DNA from: Streptomyces neyagawaensis
GTDB taxonomy: Bacteria; Actinomycetota; Actinomycetes; Streptomycetales; Streptomycetaceae
Direction: 5' to 3'
DNA: 64,000 nt
Assembly: GCF_023516595.1 (NCBI RefSeq)
Contig: NZ_JAMGBG010000052.1
Coordinates: 62,001-126,000, forward strand
Part shown: positions 7,926 to 15,961 of the stretch, piece by piece
Layout: the number at the start of each line of letters is the position of its first letter
How positions within the stretch are numbered: the first letter of the stretch is position 1
Notes under the pieces: generated by a model
Told to the model about the DNA's origin: nothing
Seen by the model: the letters and a program-made list of their open reading frames with translations, nothing else
Database searches by the model: none
Translations under genes and position numbers: made by a program

Positions 7926-8783
7926 TCAGAGGCGGCAGGCGTGGATGGCGGTGGTCAGGATGGCCCGGGCACCGATGTCGTACAGGTCGTCCATGATCCG
8001 CTGGGCCTCCTTGGCCGGGACCATGGCGCGTACGGCGACCCAGCCCTCGTTGTGCAGCGGCGAGACGGTCGGCGACTCCAGGCCCGGGGTGAGGGCGACG
8101 GCCTTCTCCAACTGCTCGACGCGGCAGTCGTAGTCCATCATCACGTACGTGCGGGCGACGAGGACGCCCTGGAGGCGGCGCAGGAACTGCTGCACCTTGG
8201 GCTCGTTCTCCGAGGAGGTGTCGGCGTCGACGCGGCGGATGACGACGGCCTCGGACTTCATGATCGGCTCGCCGAAGACCTCCAGGCCCGCGTTGCGCAG
8301 GGAGGTCCCGGTCTCGACGACGTCGGCGATGACCTCGGCGACACCCAGTTCGATGGCGGTCTCGACGGCGCCGTCGAGGTGGACGACGGAGGCGTCGATG
8401 CCGTGGTCGGCGAGGTGCCCCGCGACGATGCCCTCGTACGAGGTGGCGACGGTCTTGCCCTTGAGGTCCGCGACGCCGGCCGCCGTGCCGGGCTTGGCGG
8501 CGAAGCGGAAGGTGGAGCGGGCGAAGCCGAGCGGGAGGATCTCCTCGGCGTTGGCGCCGGAGTCGATCAGCAGGTCGCGGCCGGTGATGCCGATGTCGAG
8601 ACGGCCTGAGGAGACGTAGATCGCGATGTCGCGGGGGCGGAGGTAGAAGAACTCGACCTCGTTCTCCGGGTCGACGATCCGGAGTTCCTTGGACTCCCTG
8701 CGCTGGAGGTAGCCGGCCTCATGCAGCATCTCCCCCGCAGGGCCGGACAGGGAACCCTTGTTGGGGACGGCGATGCGCAGCAT
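7926..8783 (-). CDS. hisG: ATP phosphoribosyltransferase, long form
   Basis: It catalyses the first committed step of histidine synthesis, joining ATP and PRPP to give phosphoribosyl-ATP. The 285-residue length and the C-terminal regulatory domain (SPTVSPLHNEGWVAVRAMV, ending TTAIHACRL) identify the long HisG form, which is feedback-inhibited by histidine without HisZ. The PRPP-binding and periplasmic-binding-protein-like segments (DIGITGRDLLIDSGA, VVETGTSLRNAGLEVFGEPI) are present. The ATG at 8783 lies 53 bp after the hisE stop, so hisE and hisG supply steps 1-2 together; the other his genes are not in this window. Confidence 0.97.
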   Translation of the reverse strand: MLRIAVPNKGSLSGPAGEMLHEAGYLQRRESKELRIVDPENEVEFFYLRPRDIAIYVSSGRLDIGITGRDLLIDSGANAEEILPLGFARSTFRFAAKPGTAAGVADLKGKTVATSYEGIVAGHLADHGIDASVVHLDGAVETAIELGVAEVIADVVETGTSLRNAGLEVFGEPIMKSEAVVIRRVDADTSSENEPKVQQFLRRLQGVLVARTYVMMDYDCRVEQLEKAVALTPGLESPTVSPLHNEGWVAVRAMVPAKEAQRIMDDLYDIGARAILTTAIHACRL

Positions 8784-8836
8784 GAGGCAGGCTTCCTTCG
8801 TTCTCGTGGGTGCTCAGATGTGTGCGGGGTGACGGC

Positions 8837-9109
8837 TCAGAGGTGGGCGTACACGTCGTCCAGGGAGATGCCGCGGGCGACCATCATCACCTGGACGTGG
8901 TACAGCAGCTGCGAGATCTCCTCGGCGGCCGCTTCCTTGCCCTCGTACTCGGCGGCCATCCAGACCTCGGCGGCCTCTTCGACGACCTTCTTGCCGATGG
9001 CATGGACGCCCTTCCCGACCAGTTCGGCGGTGCGGGAGGTGGCGGGGTCGCCGTTGGCAGCCTTGTGCTGGAGCTCGGTGAAGAGCTCCTCGAACGTCTT
9101 CTTGGACAT
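8837..9109 (-). CDS. hisE: Phosphoribosyl-ATP pyrophosphatase
   Basis: This 90-residue all-alpha NTP pyrophosphohydrolase has the MazG-like motif pair ([20 protein letters not shown], then [14 protein letters not shown]). It removes pyrophosphate from phosphoribosyl-ATP, the second step of histidine synthesis. The start is placed at ATG 9109 (MSKKTFEEL), preceded by a GGGG run; a GTG at 9121 would add four residues. It lies between ribH and hisG on the same strand with small gaps. Confidence 0.95.
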   Translation of the reverse strand: MSKKTFEELFTELQHKAANGDPATSRTAELVGKGVHAIGKKVVEEAAEVWMAAEYEGKEAAAEEISQLLYHVQVMMVARGISLDDVYAHL

Positions 9110-9143
9110 GGTGGGCCCCACACTACGCCGTCACGGGCGTGCC

Positions 9144-9629
9144 TCAGCGCCAGGGTTCGGATACTGAGCGGAGCGTGGCCGCGGTGGCCACGGCCGCGGT
9201 CACCGCCTCGTGCCCCTTGTCCTCGTTGGAGCCCTCGATGCCGGCGCGGTCCAGGGCCTGCTCCTCGGTGTCGCAGGTCAGTACGCCGAAGCCGACGGGG
9301 ACGCCGGTGTCGACGGAGACCTGGGTGAGGCCCTGGGTGACGCCCTGGCACACGTACTCGAAGTGGGGGGTGCCGCCGCGGATGACGACGCCGAGGGCGA
9401 CGATGGCGTCGTAGCCGCGGCCGGCGAGGACCTTGGCGACGACCGGGAGCTCCCAGCTGCCGGGGACGCGCAGGAGGGTCGGCTCGTCGATGCCGAGGTC
9501 GTGCAGGGCGCGCAGGGCGCCGTCGACGAGGCCGTCCATCACCTTCTCGTGCCACTGGGCCGCGATGACCGCGACGCGCAGGTCGCCGACGTTGCTGACG
9601 GACAGTTCGGGTGCGCCCTTGCCGCTCAC
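9144..9629 (-). CDS. ribH: 6,7-dimethyl-8-ribityllumazine synthase
   Basis: This 161-residue lumazine synthase condenses 5-amino-6-ribitylaminouracil with 3,4-dihydroxy-2-butanone 4-phosphate. Family signatures are [24 protein letters not shown] and, near the C-terminus, [17 protein letters not shown] with the catalytic histidine. It starts with GTG at 9629 and lies 80 bp after ribBA. It forms an icosahedral or pentameric assembly in the cytoplasm. Confidence 0.97.
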   Translation of the reverse strand: MSGKGAPELSVSNVGDLRVAVIAAQWHEKVMDGLVDGALRALHDLGIDEPTLLRVPGSWELPVVAKVLAGRGYDAIVALGVVIRGGTPHFEYVCQGVTQGLTQVSVDTGVPVGFGVLTCDTEEQALDRAGIEGSNEDKGHEAVTAAVATAATLRSVSEPWR

Positions 9630-9709
9630 GTTGCTCCTTGGTTCCTGAATCTCGGTTCGAGACGGTCGTGCTGTGGTTCTGGGGTTCGGTGGTTCTGGGG
9701 TCCGGCTTG

Positions 9710-10999
9710 TTACTGCTCGCCGCAGGTGGTCACGGTGGTCGTGTCCAGCCAGGGCAGGTCGTGGCCCATCCGGTCCCGCTTGGTGCGCAGGTAGCGGAGG
9801 TTGTGCTCGCCCGCGCGGACGGGCATCGGTTCGCGGCCGGTGACGGCGAGGCCGTGCCGGACGAGGGCGTCGGTCTTCTCGGGGTTGTTGGTCAGCAGCC
9901 GGAGGCTGCGGACGCCGAGGTCGCGGAGGATCTGGGCGCCGGCCCCGTAGTCACGGGCGTCGGCGGGCAGGCCCAGTTCGAGGTTGGCGTCGAGGGTGTC
10001 GCGGCCGCGTTCCTGGAGTTCGTAGGCGCGCAGCTTGGACAGCAGGCCGATGCCGCGTCCCTCGTGGCCGCGGAGGTAGACGGCGATGCCGCGACCCTCG
10101 GTGGCGATGCGTTCGAGCGAGGTCTCCAGCTGGGGGCCGCAGTCGCAGCGCAGGGAGTGGAAGACGTCGCCGGTGAGGCATTCGGAGTGGACGCGGACGA
10201 GGACGTCCTCGCCGTCGCCGATCTCGCCGTGGACGAGGGCGACGTGCTCGACGCCGTCGACGGTGGAGCGGTAGCCGTAGGCGGTGAAGTCGCCGAAGGC
10301 GGTGGGCAGCTGGGTCTTCGCCTCGCGCTTGACGGTGGGCTCGGAGGAGCGGCGGTAGGCGATCAGGTCCTCGATGGAGATGATCGTCAGGCCGTGCTTG
10401 CGGGCGAAGGGGATCAGCTCGGGCAGGCGCAGCATGCGGCCGTCCTCGCCCGCGATCTCGACGATCGCGCCGGCCGGGCGCAGGCCCGCGAGGCGGGCCA
10501 GGTCGACGGCGGCCTCGGTGTGGCCGTTGCGCACGAGGACGCCGCCGGAGCGGGCGCGCAGCGGGAAGATGTGGCCGGGGCGGACGAAGTCGGTGGGCCG
10601 GGCCGTGCCGCTCGCCAGCAGTTGGAGGGTGGTGGAGCGGTCGGAGGCGGAGATGCCGGTGGTCACGCCGTGTTCGGGGGCGGCGTCGACGGTGACGGTG
10701 AAGGCGGTGCGCATGGACTCGGTGTTCTGCTGCACCATCTGCGGCAGTTCGAGCCGGTCCAGCTCGTCGCCCTCCATGGGGGCGCAGATCATGCCCCGGC
10801 ATTCGCTCATCATGAAGGCGAGGATCTCGGGGGTGGCCTTCTCGGCGGCGATGACGAGGTCGCCCTCGTTCTCCCGGTCCTCGTCGTCGACGACCACGAC
10901 GGGGCGGCCGGCCGCGATGTCGGCGATGGCCTGCTCCACGGGGTCGAGCCCGAAGTTCTCGATGTCGTCGGTGCTGTAGAGAATCGGCGCCATGGTCAT
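9710..10999 (-). CDS. ribBA: Bifunctional DHBP synthase / GTP cyclohydrolase II
   Basis: This 429-residue fusion makes both riboflavin precursors. The N-terminal DHBP synthase half has [20 protein letters not shown] and the [10 protein letters not shown] segment. The C-terminal GTP cyclohydrolase II half has [20 protein letters not shown], whose three cysteines bind zinc, and [20 protein letters not shown]. The ATG at 10999 overlaps the ribM stop by 4 bp (ATGA), implying translational coupling. A second in-frame ATG lies 6 nt inside. Confidence 0.97.
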   Translation of the reverse strand: MTMAPILYSTDDIENFGLDPVEQAIADIAAGRPVVVVDDEDRENEGDLVIAAEKATPEILAFMMSECRGMICAPMEGDELDRLELPQMVQQNTESMRTAFTVTVDAAPEHGVTTGISASDRSTTLQLLASGTARPTDFVRPGHIFPLRARSGGVLVRNGHTEAAVDLARLAGLRPAGAIVEIAGEDGRMLRLPELIPFARKHGLTIISIEDLIAYRRSSEPTVKREAKTQLPTAFGDFTAYGYRSTVDGVEHVALVHGEIGDGEDVLVRVHSECLTGDVFHSLRCDCGPQLETSLERIATEGRGIAVYLRGHEGRGIGLLSKLRAYELQERGRDTLDANLELGLPADARDYGAGAQILRDLGVRSLRLLTNNPEKTDALVRHGLAVTGREPMPVRAGEHNLRYLRTKRDRMGHDLPWLDTTTVTTCGEQ

Positions 11000-11628
11000 G
11001 CCGGAGCTCCTTCCAGGGCGGGCTTGCGGGACCGCAGCCACCAGTCGCGCATGCCCCACAGGACGAGCGCGCCGTAGATGATGTAGACGAAACCGGAGAA
11101 GGCGTAGCCGTTGGCGAAGTTGAGCGGTACGCCCACGAGGTCGACCAGCAGCCAGGCGAACCAGAACTCGACCATGCCGCGTGCCTGGGCGTACATGGCG
11201 ACGATGGTGCCGGTGAAGATGTACGCGTCCGGCCAGGGGTCCCAGGACAGGGTGGGGAACGCGGTGAAGAGTCCGCCGACGGCGAGGGTGCCGAGGGCGG
11301 CGCCGGCGAGGAGGTAGCCGCGTTCGCGCCAGGTGGCGAAGCGGGGGGCGATGGCGCCGTCCGCGGCCTGTCCCTTGGTGCGGTTCCACTGCCACCAGCC
11401 GTACGCGGCGACGGCCATGACGATGACCTGCTTGCCGGCGCTGCCGGTGAGGTGGCCGACGAAGGCGCCGAAGAGGACGAGGCCGGAGAGGAACTGCACG
11501 GGCCAGTTCCAGATGGAGCGGATCGCGCCGAGGGCGAGGGCGATGAGGCCCAGGATGTTCCCGATCATGTCCGACCAGAGGATCTGCTGGCCGAAGGCCG
11601 TGAAGGCGACCGAATTCAGCGAGTTCAC
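10996..11628 (-). CDS. ribM: PnuC-family riboflavin transporter (RibM/PnuX type)
   Basis: This 210-residue membrane protein has about seven hydrophobic segments and the PnuC-family aromatic signature YGWWQWNR near residues 77-84. PnuC homologues import nicotinamide riboside, but those inside FMN-riboswitch operons (PnuX of Corynebacterium, RibM of S. davawensis) import riboflavin or roseoflavin by facilitated diffusion. Its position between ribE and ribBA, with 4-bp overlaps on both sides (GTGA and ATGA), makes riboflavin the best substrate call. GTG start at 11628. Confidence 0.9.
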   Translation of the reverse strand: MNSLNSVAFTAFGQQILWSDMIGNILGLIALALGAIRSIWNWPVQFLSGLVLFGAFVGHLTGSAGKQVIVMAVAAYGWWQWNRTKGQAADGAIAPRFATWRERGYLLAGAALGTLAVGGLFTAFPTLSWDPWPDAYIFTGTIVAMYAQARGMVEFWFAWLLVDLVGVPLNFANGYAFSGFVYIIYGALVLWGMRDWWLRSRKPALEGAPA

Positions 11629-12227
11629 CGTGTCGCTCCCTGCGGTCCGAGGAGCCGCTCGACGTACTTGGCGATGACGTCGACCTCGAGGTTGACCGGG
11701 TCGCCGGGCTGCTTGCGGCCGAGGGTGGTCAGGTCGAGGGTGGTGGGGATGAGGCTGACGGTGAAGTGGTCGGTGCCGGCCTCGACGACGGTGAGGCTGA
11801 TGCCGTCGACGGTGATGGAGCCCTTCTCCACGACGTACCGGGTGAGGTCGGCGGGGAGCGAGATCTTGACGATCTCCCAGTTCTCGGACGGCTTGCGCTC
11901 GATGACCTGGCCGGTGCCGTCGACGTGGCCCTGCACGATGTGGCCGCCGAGGCGTTCGCCGACGGCCATGGGGCGTTCGAGGTTGACGCGGGAGCCGACG
12001 GTGAGAGCGCCGAGGCTGGAGCGGTCGAGGGTCTCCGCCATGACGTCGGCGGTGAACCAGTCGTCCTCGTGCTCCACGACGGTGAGACAGACGCCGTTGA
12101 CGGCGATGGAGTCGCCGTGCTTCGCCCCCTGGGTGACGACGGGGCCACGCAGTCGGAAGCGGGAGGAGTCGCCGAGATTCTCGACGGCGGTGACCTCACC
12201 CAGCTCTTCGACGATTCCGGTGAACAC
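11625..12227 (-). CDS. ribE: Riboflavin synthase, alpha subunit
   Basis: This 200-residue enzyme dismutates two lumazines to riboflavin. The two homologous lumazine-binding repeats are visible: [11 protein letters not shown] with [19 protein letters not shown], and [15 protein letters not shown] with [20 protein letters not shown]. The start is taken as GTG 12227 because MFTGIVEE is the invariant family N-terminus and AGGAGG lies 9 nt upstream; the open frame beyond it runs into riboswitch leader. First gene of the rib-his operon. Confidence 0.96.
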   Translation of the reverse strand: MFTGIVEELGEVTAVENLGDSSRFRLRGPVVTQGAKHGDSIAVNGVCLTVVEHEDDWFTADVMAETLDRSSLGALTVGSRVNLERPMAVGERLGGHIVQGHVDGTGQVIERKPSENWEIVKISLPADLTRYVVEKGSITVDGISLTVVEAGTDHFTVSLIPTTLDLTTLGRKQPGDPVNLEVDVIAKYVERLLGPQGATR

Positions 12228-12387
12228 TTCCCGGGTCCTCCTGCCACGTAGGGCTCGGACTCCGGGGCTGTCGAAGACGACAGAGATCAGCGGACAACGG
12301 CACAGGGGGCGACGCCGTGTGGAGGACCCGCTCCTGCTGGAGCAGGCCGACAACAGTCGGCAGCGCGCACGCATGCCCGCCCGCCGC

Positions 12388-12514
12388 GCACTGCCTCCCA
12401 TCCGGACTTTAACCGTCGGTCCAGGAATTTCACCTGGTCAACCGGCCGCTGGAAGCGACCGGGTCGCGGACTGTAACCGCCGGTTCGGACTTTCACCGAC
12501 CCCGGAGTGCGCTG
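12388..12514 (-). ncRNA. FMN riboswitch (RFN element)
   Basis: Read on the minus strand, the conserved RFN segments appear in order: GGGGTCGGTGAAAGTCCGAA, CCGGCGGTTACAGTCCGCGA, a variable stem, GGTGAAATTCCTGGACCGAC, and GGTTAAAGTCCGGATGGGAG. It lies 160 bp upstream of ribE. FMN binding should reduce expression of ribE-ribM-ribBA-ribH and, if cotranscribed, hisE-hisG. The 160-nt region before ribE contains several GC-rich hairpins that could form the expression platform; I cannot tell transcriptional from translational control. Confidence 0.95.
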
Positions 12515-12712
12515 CTTCTGGTACATGGCCAGTGTGCCACGACTGATCGGCACCCATGCGGGTGATGACTGTGGGGTGGCTCACAGATGGTGTCACTGGA
12601 CTTCTACGGCGCGTGACGCGGCGGCCGCACCCTGACTGACCACGAGTCAATTTCCGCCCCGCCCGCCCCAGTCGAACCACGTCGAGCCCTGTCGAGCGGC
12701 ACGCCGGACCCA

Positions 12713-12742
12713 TTGACCGGGTTGGTCTAGTCCTTTTAAGGT
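12713..12742 (+). promoter_or_regulatory. Promoter with DasR-like box in the spacer
   Basis: TTGACC (12713-12718) and TAAGGT (12737-12742) are 18 bp apart. The spacer contains GTTGGTCTAGTCCTTT, matching 11 of 16 positions of the DasR-box consensus with an intact TGGTCTAG half. The next gene on this strand is 230 bp away and a strong hairpin intervenes. In S. coelicolor, as I recall, a GH18 chitinase gene (chiI) sits beside the riboflavin operon; no chitinase is present here. Confidence 0.5.
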
Positions 12743-12792
12743 CTGCGATCGCGGTTACTCGTCCCGAAGGCGCGCCGACCGCCCCCCAGTCG

Positions 12793-12833
12793 ACCCGGCG
12801 GCGGTGACGACGGCCCTTGCCCCGCCGCCGGGT
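12793..12833 (+). terminator. GC-rich hairpin downstream of the DasR-box promoter
   Basis: A 12-bp perfect stem (ACCCGGCGGCGG / CCGCCGCCGGGT) with a 17-nt loop is followed by a long pyrimidine-rich stretch to about 12860. It starts about 45 nt after the predicted transcription start, so it could end a short transcript or separate the promoter from the NmrA-type gene. Confidence 0.45.
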
Positions 12834-12973
12834 CCCCTCCCTTCCCCTCTCCCCCACCCCCGCGCTCGCCGTCCGGTGGGTTCTTCGCCCCGTGTCACAT
12901 TCCACGTGTGCTGTCCGGTCATAGCTACCGAAGGCGTTCCGTGGGGAGCGCCGATGTCGAAAGGCTGGACAGC

Positions 12974-13732
12974 ATGACCACGATCCTGGTGACCGGCGGG
13001 ACCGGTGCCCTCGGCCGGCGCCTCACCGAACGGCTGCGGGCGGACGGGCACGAGGTGCGGGTGCTCAGCCGGCACGCGCAGCCGTACGCCGTCGATCTGG
13101 TCGCGGGCGGGAGCGGGCTGGACTCGGCGCTGGCGGGGGTGGACACGGTGGTGCACTGTGCGTCCTCGCCGCGCGGGGGTGACGAGAAGGCGGCGGCGAA
13201 CCTGATCGCCGCGGCGCGGCGGGCCGGGGTGGGGCATCTCGTGTACATCTCGATCGTCGGCGTCGACCGGGTGCCGTTCGGCTACTACCGGAGCAAGCTG
13301 GCGGTCGAGCGGCTGATCGAGGAGTCGGGGCTGGCCTGGACGACGCTGCGGGCGACCCAGTTCCACGACCTGCTCGTGACGCTCTTCGAGGGTCTGTCGA
13401 AGTCCCCCGTCGTGCCGGTGCCCGCCGGGGTGAGCGACCAGCCGATCGCCGTCACCGAGGTCGCCGACCGCCTGGCCGAGCTCGCCGTGTCCACCCCCGC
13501 GGGCCGCGTCCCGGACATGGGCGGCCCGGAGGTCCTGAGCCTCCGCACGCTGGCCCGCACCTATCTGACCGCCACCGGCCGCCGCCGCGCCCTCCTGACG
13601 GTGCCCCTGTTCGGCAAGGCGTACGCGGGGTTCCGGGCGGGCGGTCATCTGACACCGGAGCGGGCGGTGGGCAAGGTGACGTTCGCGGAGCACGTGGCCG
13701 AACGGTTCGGCGGGGGCCGCAGGACAGGGTGA
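12974..13732 (+). CDS. NmrA/SDR-type NAD(P)-binding oxidoreductase
   Basis: This 252-residue protein is an atypical short-chain dehydrogenase. It has the N-terminal nucleotide-binding motif TGGTGALGRRL (residues 6-16), VDTVVHCASSP, and a YYRSKLAVE segment in the position of the SDR YxxxK, then an NmrA-like C-terminus (LRTLARTYLTATGRRR). Substrate unknown; such proteins act as NAD(P)H-dependent reductases or redox sensors. The ATG at 12974 is chosen by homology-like start (MTTILVTGGTG). The 3' end lies within a 41-bp tandem repeat whose first unit contains the stop codon. Confidence 0.85.
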   Translation: MTTILVTGGTGALGRRLTERLRADGHEVRVLSRHAQPYAVDLVAGGSGLDSALAGVDTVVHCASSPRGGDEKAAANLIAAARRAGVGHLVYISIVGVDRVPFGYYRSKLAVERLIEESGLAWTTLRATQFHDLLVTLFEGLSKSPVVPVPAGVSDQPIAVTEVADRLAELAVSTPAGRVPDMGGPEVLSLRTLARTYLTATGRRRALLTVPLFGKAYAGFRAGGHLTPERAVGKVTFAEHVAERFGGGRRTG

Positions 13733-13817
13733 GCCGGGGGCGCCGGATCGGCGGGAGCCACAGGACAGGGCGAGCCGGGGGCGCCGGATCGGCGGGAGCC
13801 ACAGGACGGGGCGAGCC
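13720..13817. repeat. 41-bp tandem repeat spanning a stop codon
   Basis: Units beginning CAGGACAGGG or CAGGACGGGG start at 13720, 13761 and 13802, giving an exact 41-bp period. Two units are nearly identical and a third is partial. The first unit includes the last codons and stop of the NmrA-type gene, so the repeat has expanded from coding sequence into the intergenic space. Confidence 0.85.
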
Positions 13818-13919
13818 GAGGGGGCGCCGGGACGGTGGGGATGCCGGGGACGGCCCAGGGTCCGGACTCCACCCGGCGGGGAATGCCGAGGGCGGCCTGG
13901 TTCACAGGAGCCGGCCGGC

Positions 13920-14262
13920 AGGCGTGAACGCCGAAGGCGAGGCGAGACGCGAAGCCTGACCGCCGGGCGGACGCCGAAAGCACGGCAAGCCACGGAGCCC
14001 GATCGGCAGGCGGACGCCCAAGGCGAGGCAAGACGCGAAGCCTGACCGCCGGGCGGACGCCCAAGGCGAGGCGAGACGCGGAGCCCGACCGCCGGGCGGA
14101 CGCCGAAAGCACGGCAAGCCACGGAGCCCGATCGCCGGGCGGACGCCGAAGGCGAGGCAAGACGCGAAGCCTGACCGCCGGGCGGACGCCGAAGACACTG
14201 CAAGCCACGGACCCCGAACGGCAGGCGGACGCCGAAGGCGAGGGGAGTCGCGCCGCCTGTTC
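13920..14262. repeat. 43-bp imperfect tandem array, about eight units
   Basis: The GGACGCC or AACGCC core recurs with a 42-43 bp period (starts near 13927, 13969, 14012, 14054, 14097, 14140, 14183, 14226). Two unit types are interspersed: one continuing with GAAAGCACGGCAAGCCACGG and one with AAGGCGAGGCAAGACGCGAA. Each unit carries a small palindrome around CCGCCGGGCGG. There are no unique spacers, so it is not CRISPR. The array fills the gap between two convergent genes; long open frames through it are artefacts of the repeat. Confidence 0.9.
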
Positions 14263-14313
14263 GGCGGCGGGATGCGGAGGGCGGGCCGGACCATGGGGCG
14301 CCCGCTGTCGGCC

Positions 14314-15684
14314 CTACCTCGGCGGTGGTGCGAACAGTTCGTCCTGGGCCGTGTCCCTCGCCATGAGCAGGGCCCCTCGGAGTACGGCGGCGCCGCCCAG
14401 GGCGCTGGGCCGGACCTCCGTGGGCAGCGGCGAGAGTGCAGCCAGCCGCGCCTCGACCCGGGCTGCGAGCACCTCCCCTCCGGCCTGCCCGACCTCCCCT
14501 CCGAGCACCACACAGCCGGGGTCGAGAACGGCGACGACGGAGGCGACACCGATGGCGAGTCGATCGGCCAGGGCGTCGAGGAAGCGGGCGTGGGCGTCGG
14601 CCGACCGCCGGGTGTCCGGGGCCGTGTCCGGGTCGCCCAAGGGGTGTACGGGAGTGTCCGTCCCGTCCGACGAGGCGTCGGCCCCACCCGCCGCGGGACG
14701 CGTCTGCGGGGCGTTCGAGCCGGCCGGTGCGGCCGCGTTTCCGCCCCTCGGGGCGTCGGGTCCGTCCGCCTGAGGTCGGCTCGTCGCCGCCTCCGCGGCT
14801 GCCCTCACCAGGGTGGCCGCGGGTGGCTCGTTGCCCGTGGGGGCGGGGGCCGGCAGGGCGTACTCCCCGGCCAAGGAGTCGATCGCGGCGGCGGCGCCCA
14901 GGGAGTGGAAGCCGCCCTCGCAGTCGGTGGCCGAGGGCAGGGTCGTGGTGCCCGGGACCGGGAGGAAGCCGATCTCGCCGGTGCCGCCGGAGGCGCCGCG
15001 ACGGAGGGTGCCGTCGAGGACGACGGCCGCGCCGGTGCCGAGGCCGAGCCAGAGGAGGACGAAGGTGTCGCGGTCGCGGGCGGCGCCGTCCCGCTGCTCG
15101 GCGAGCGCCGCGAGGTTGGTCTCGTTCTCGACGAGGACCCTGGCCGGGAGGCGTTCACCGAGGGCGGTGGCCAGCCGACGGTGCCATTCGGGCAGCCCGG
15201 TGCTGTCCCGCAGTTCGCCGGTGGCCGGGTCGATGAGCCCGGGGGCGCCGATCGCCACGGTGTGCAGCCGGTCGGCCCCCGCCTCCTTCCCGGCGCGCTC
15301 CACGAGGCCGACGGCCTGCTCGACGGCGGGCCCCGTACCCGCGTCGTCCGCGATCGGGACCGACGCCCGCGCCAGTTCCGTGCCGAGCAGATCGGCGACG
15401 ACGACCGTGACACCCTCGGTGCGCACGTCGAGCGCGGCGAGGTACGCGCGGTCGGCGACGATGCCGTAGAGGCGGGCGTTCGGCCCGCGCCGCTGCTCAC
15501 CCGACTCCCCCACCACCGAGATCAGTCCGGCCTCGGTGAGGCGCTCCACGAGATCGGCGACGGTGGGCCGGGACAGACCGGTGAGCTGCTTCAACTGCCC
15601 CGCCGTCAACGGCCCTTCCTCCTGCAGCAGCCGCAGGGCGAGCCGGTCGTTGATGGCCCGGGCGGTGCTGGGTGATGCGGGCAT
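14314..15684 (-). CDS. ROK-family transcriptional regulator with low-complexity insertion
   Basis: This 456-residue protein has an N-terminal winged HTH (LTAGQLKQLTGLSRPTVADL, residues 25-44) and a sugar-kinase-like ROK domain with GAPGLIDPATGEL and GLGTGAAVVLDGTL. The usual ROK zinc motif (CxCGxxGC) is not obvious. Between about residues 280 and 370 there is an Ala/Pro/Gly/Thr-rich stretch not found in typical ROK proteins, which explains the length over the usual ~400. It is divergent from an MFS transporter and probably represses it in response to a sugar or similar ligand. Confidence 0.87.
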   Translation of the reverse strand: MPASPSTARAINDRLALRLLQEEGPLTAGQLKQLTGLSRPTVADLVERLTEAGLISVVGESGEQRRGPNARLYGIVADRAYLAALDVRTEGVTVVVADLLGTELARASVPIADDAGTGPAVEQAVGLVERAGKEAGADRLHTVAIGAPGLIDPATGELRDSTGLPEWHRRLATALGERLPARVLVENETNLAALAEQRDGAARDRDTFVLLWLGLGTGAAVVLDGTLRRGASGGTGEIGFLPVPGTTTLPSATDCEGGFHSLGAAAAIDSLAGEYALPAPAPTGNEPPAATLVRAAAEAATSRPQADGPDAPRGGNAAAPAGSNAPQTRPAAGGADASSDGTDTPVHPLGDPDTAPDTRRSADAHARFLDALADRLAIGVASVVAVLDPGCVVLGGEVGQAGGEVLAARVEARLAALSPLPTEVRPSALGGAAVLRGALLMARDTAQDELFAPPPR

Positions 15685-15763
15685 GCCGGGATCCTCCCAG
15701 ATCGACGACGCGTACGGTTGCCGGCCTTGTGACAGCCGGGACAGACAATCCGACCGCCGGGCC

Positions 15764-15860
15764 CGTGACGCCGTACGGACAGCGCCCGTGACGCCGTACG
15801 GACAGCGCTCGTCACGCCGTACAGACAGCGCTCTCTATCTATCAGGCAGGGTTCCTGATA
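15764..15860. promoter_or_regulatory. Operator region between ROK regulator and MFS gene
   Basis: Two elements are visible. Three direct repeats of GTGACGCCGTACGGACAGCG (starts 15764, 15788, 15811; third copy diverged) have a 23-24 bp period. Immediately after them is a perfect inverted repeat TATCAGG-N7-CCTGATA (15840-15860) followed by GTTTAC. Either could be the ROK binding site; the palindrome is about 100 bp before the MFS start. Confidence 0.55.
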
Positions 15861-15961
15861 GTTTACGGCAGCGCGAGAGCAGGGTCGGGGGCCCGGAAAC
15901 GGGCGGGTAGGGCTGGAGTCCGAGTTCGAGGGCATTCAAGGAAGCCAGGGAGGGCGGAAAA

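Noticed and set aside
12287-12553. 88-codon minus-strand ORF over the riboswitch
   Set aside because: It lies entirely within the FMN riboswitch leader.
13920-14262. CRISPR array
   Set aside because: The units are contiguous and related to each other along their whole length; there are no unique spacers and no cas genes.
13902-14687. Repeat-peptide protein encoded by the 43-bp array
   Set aside because: Open frames exist in several phases because the unit lacks stop codons, but they have no start with a ribosome site and run into the ROK gene antisense.
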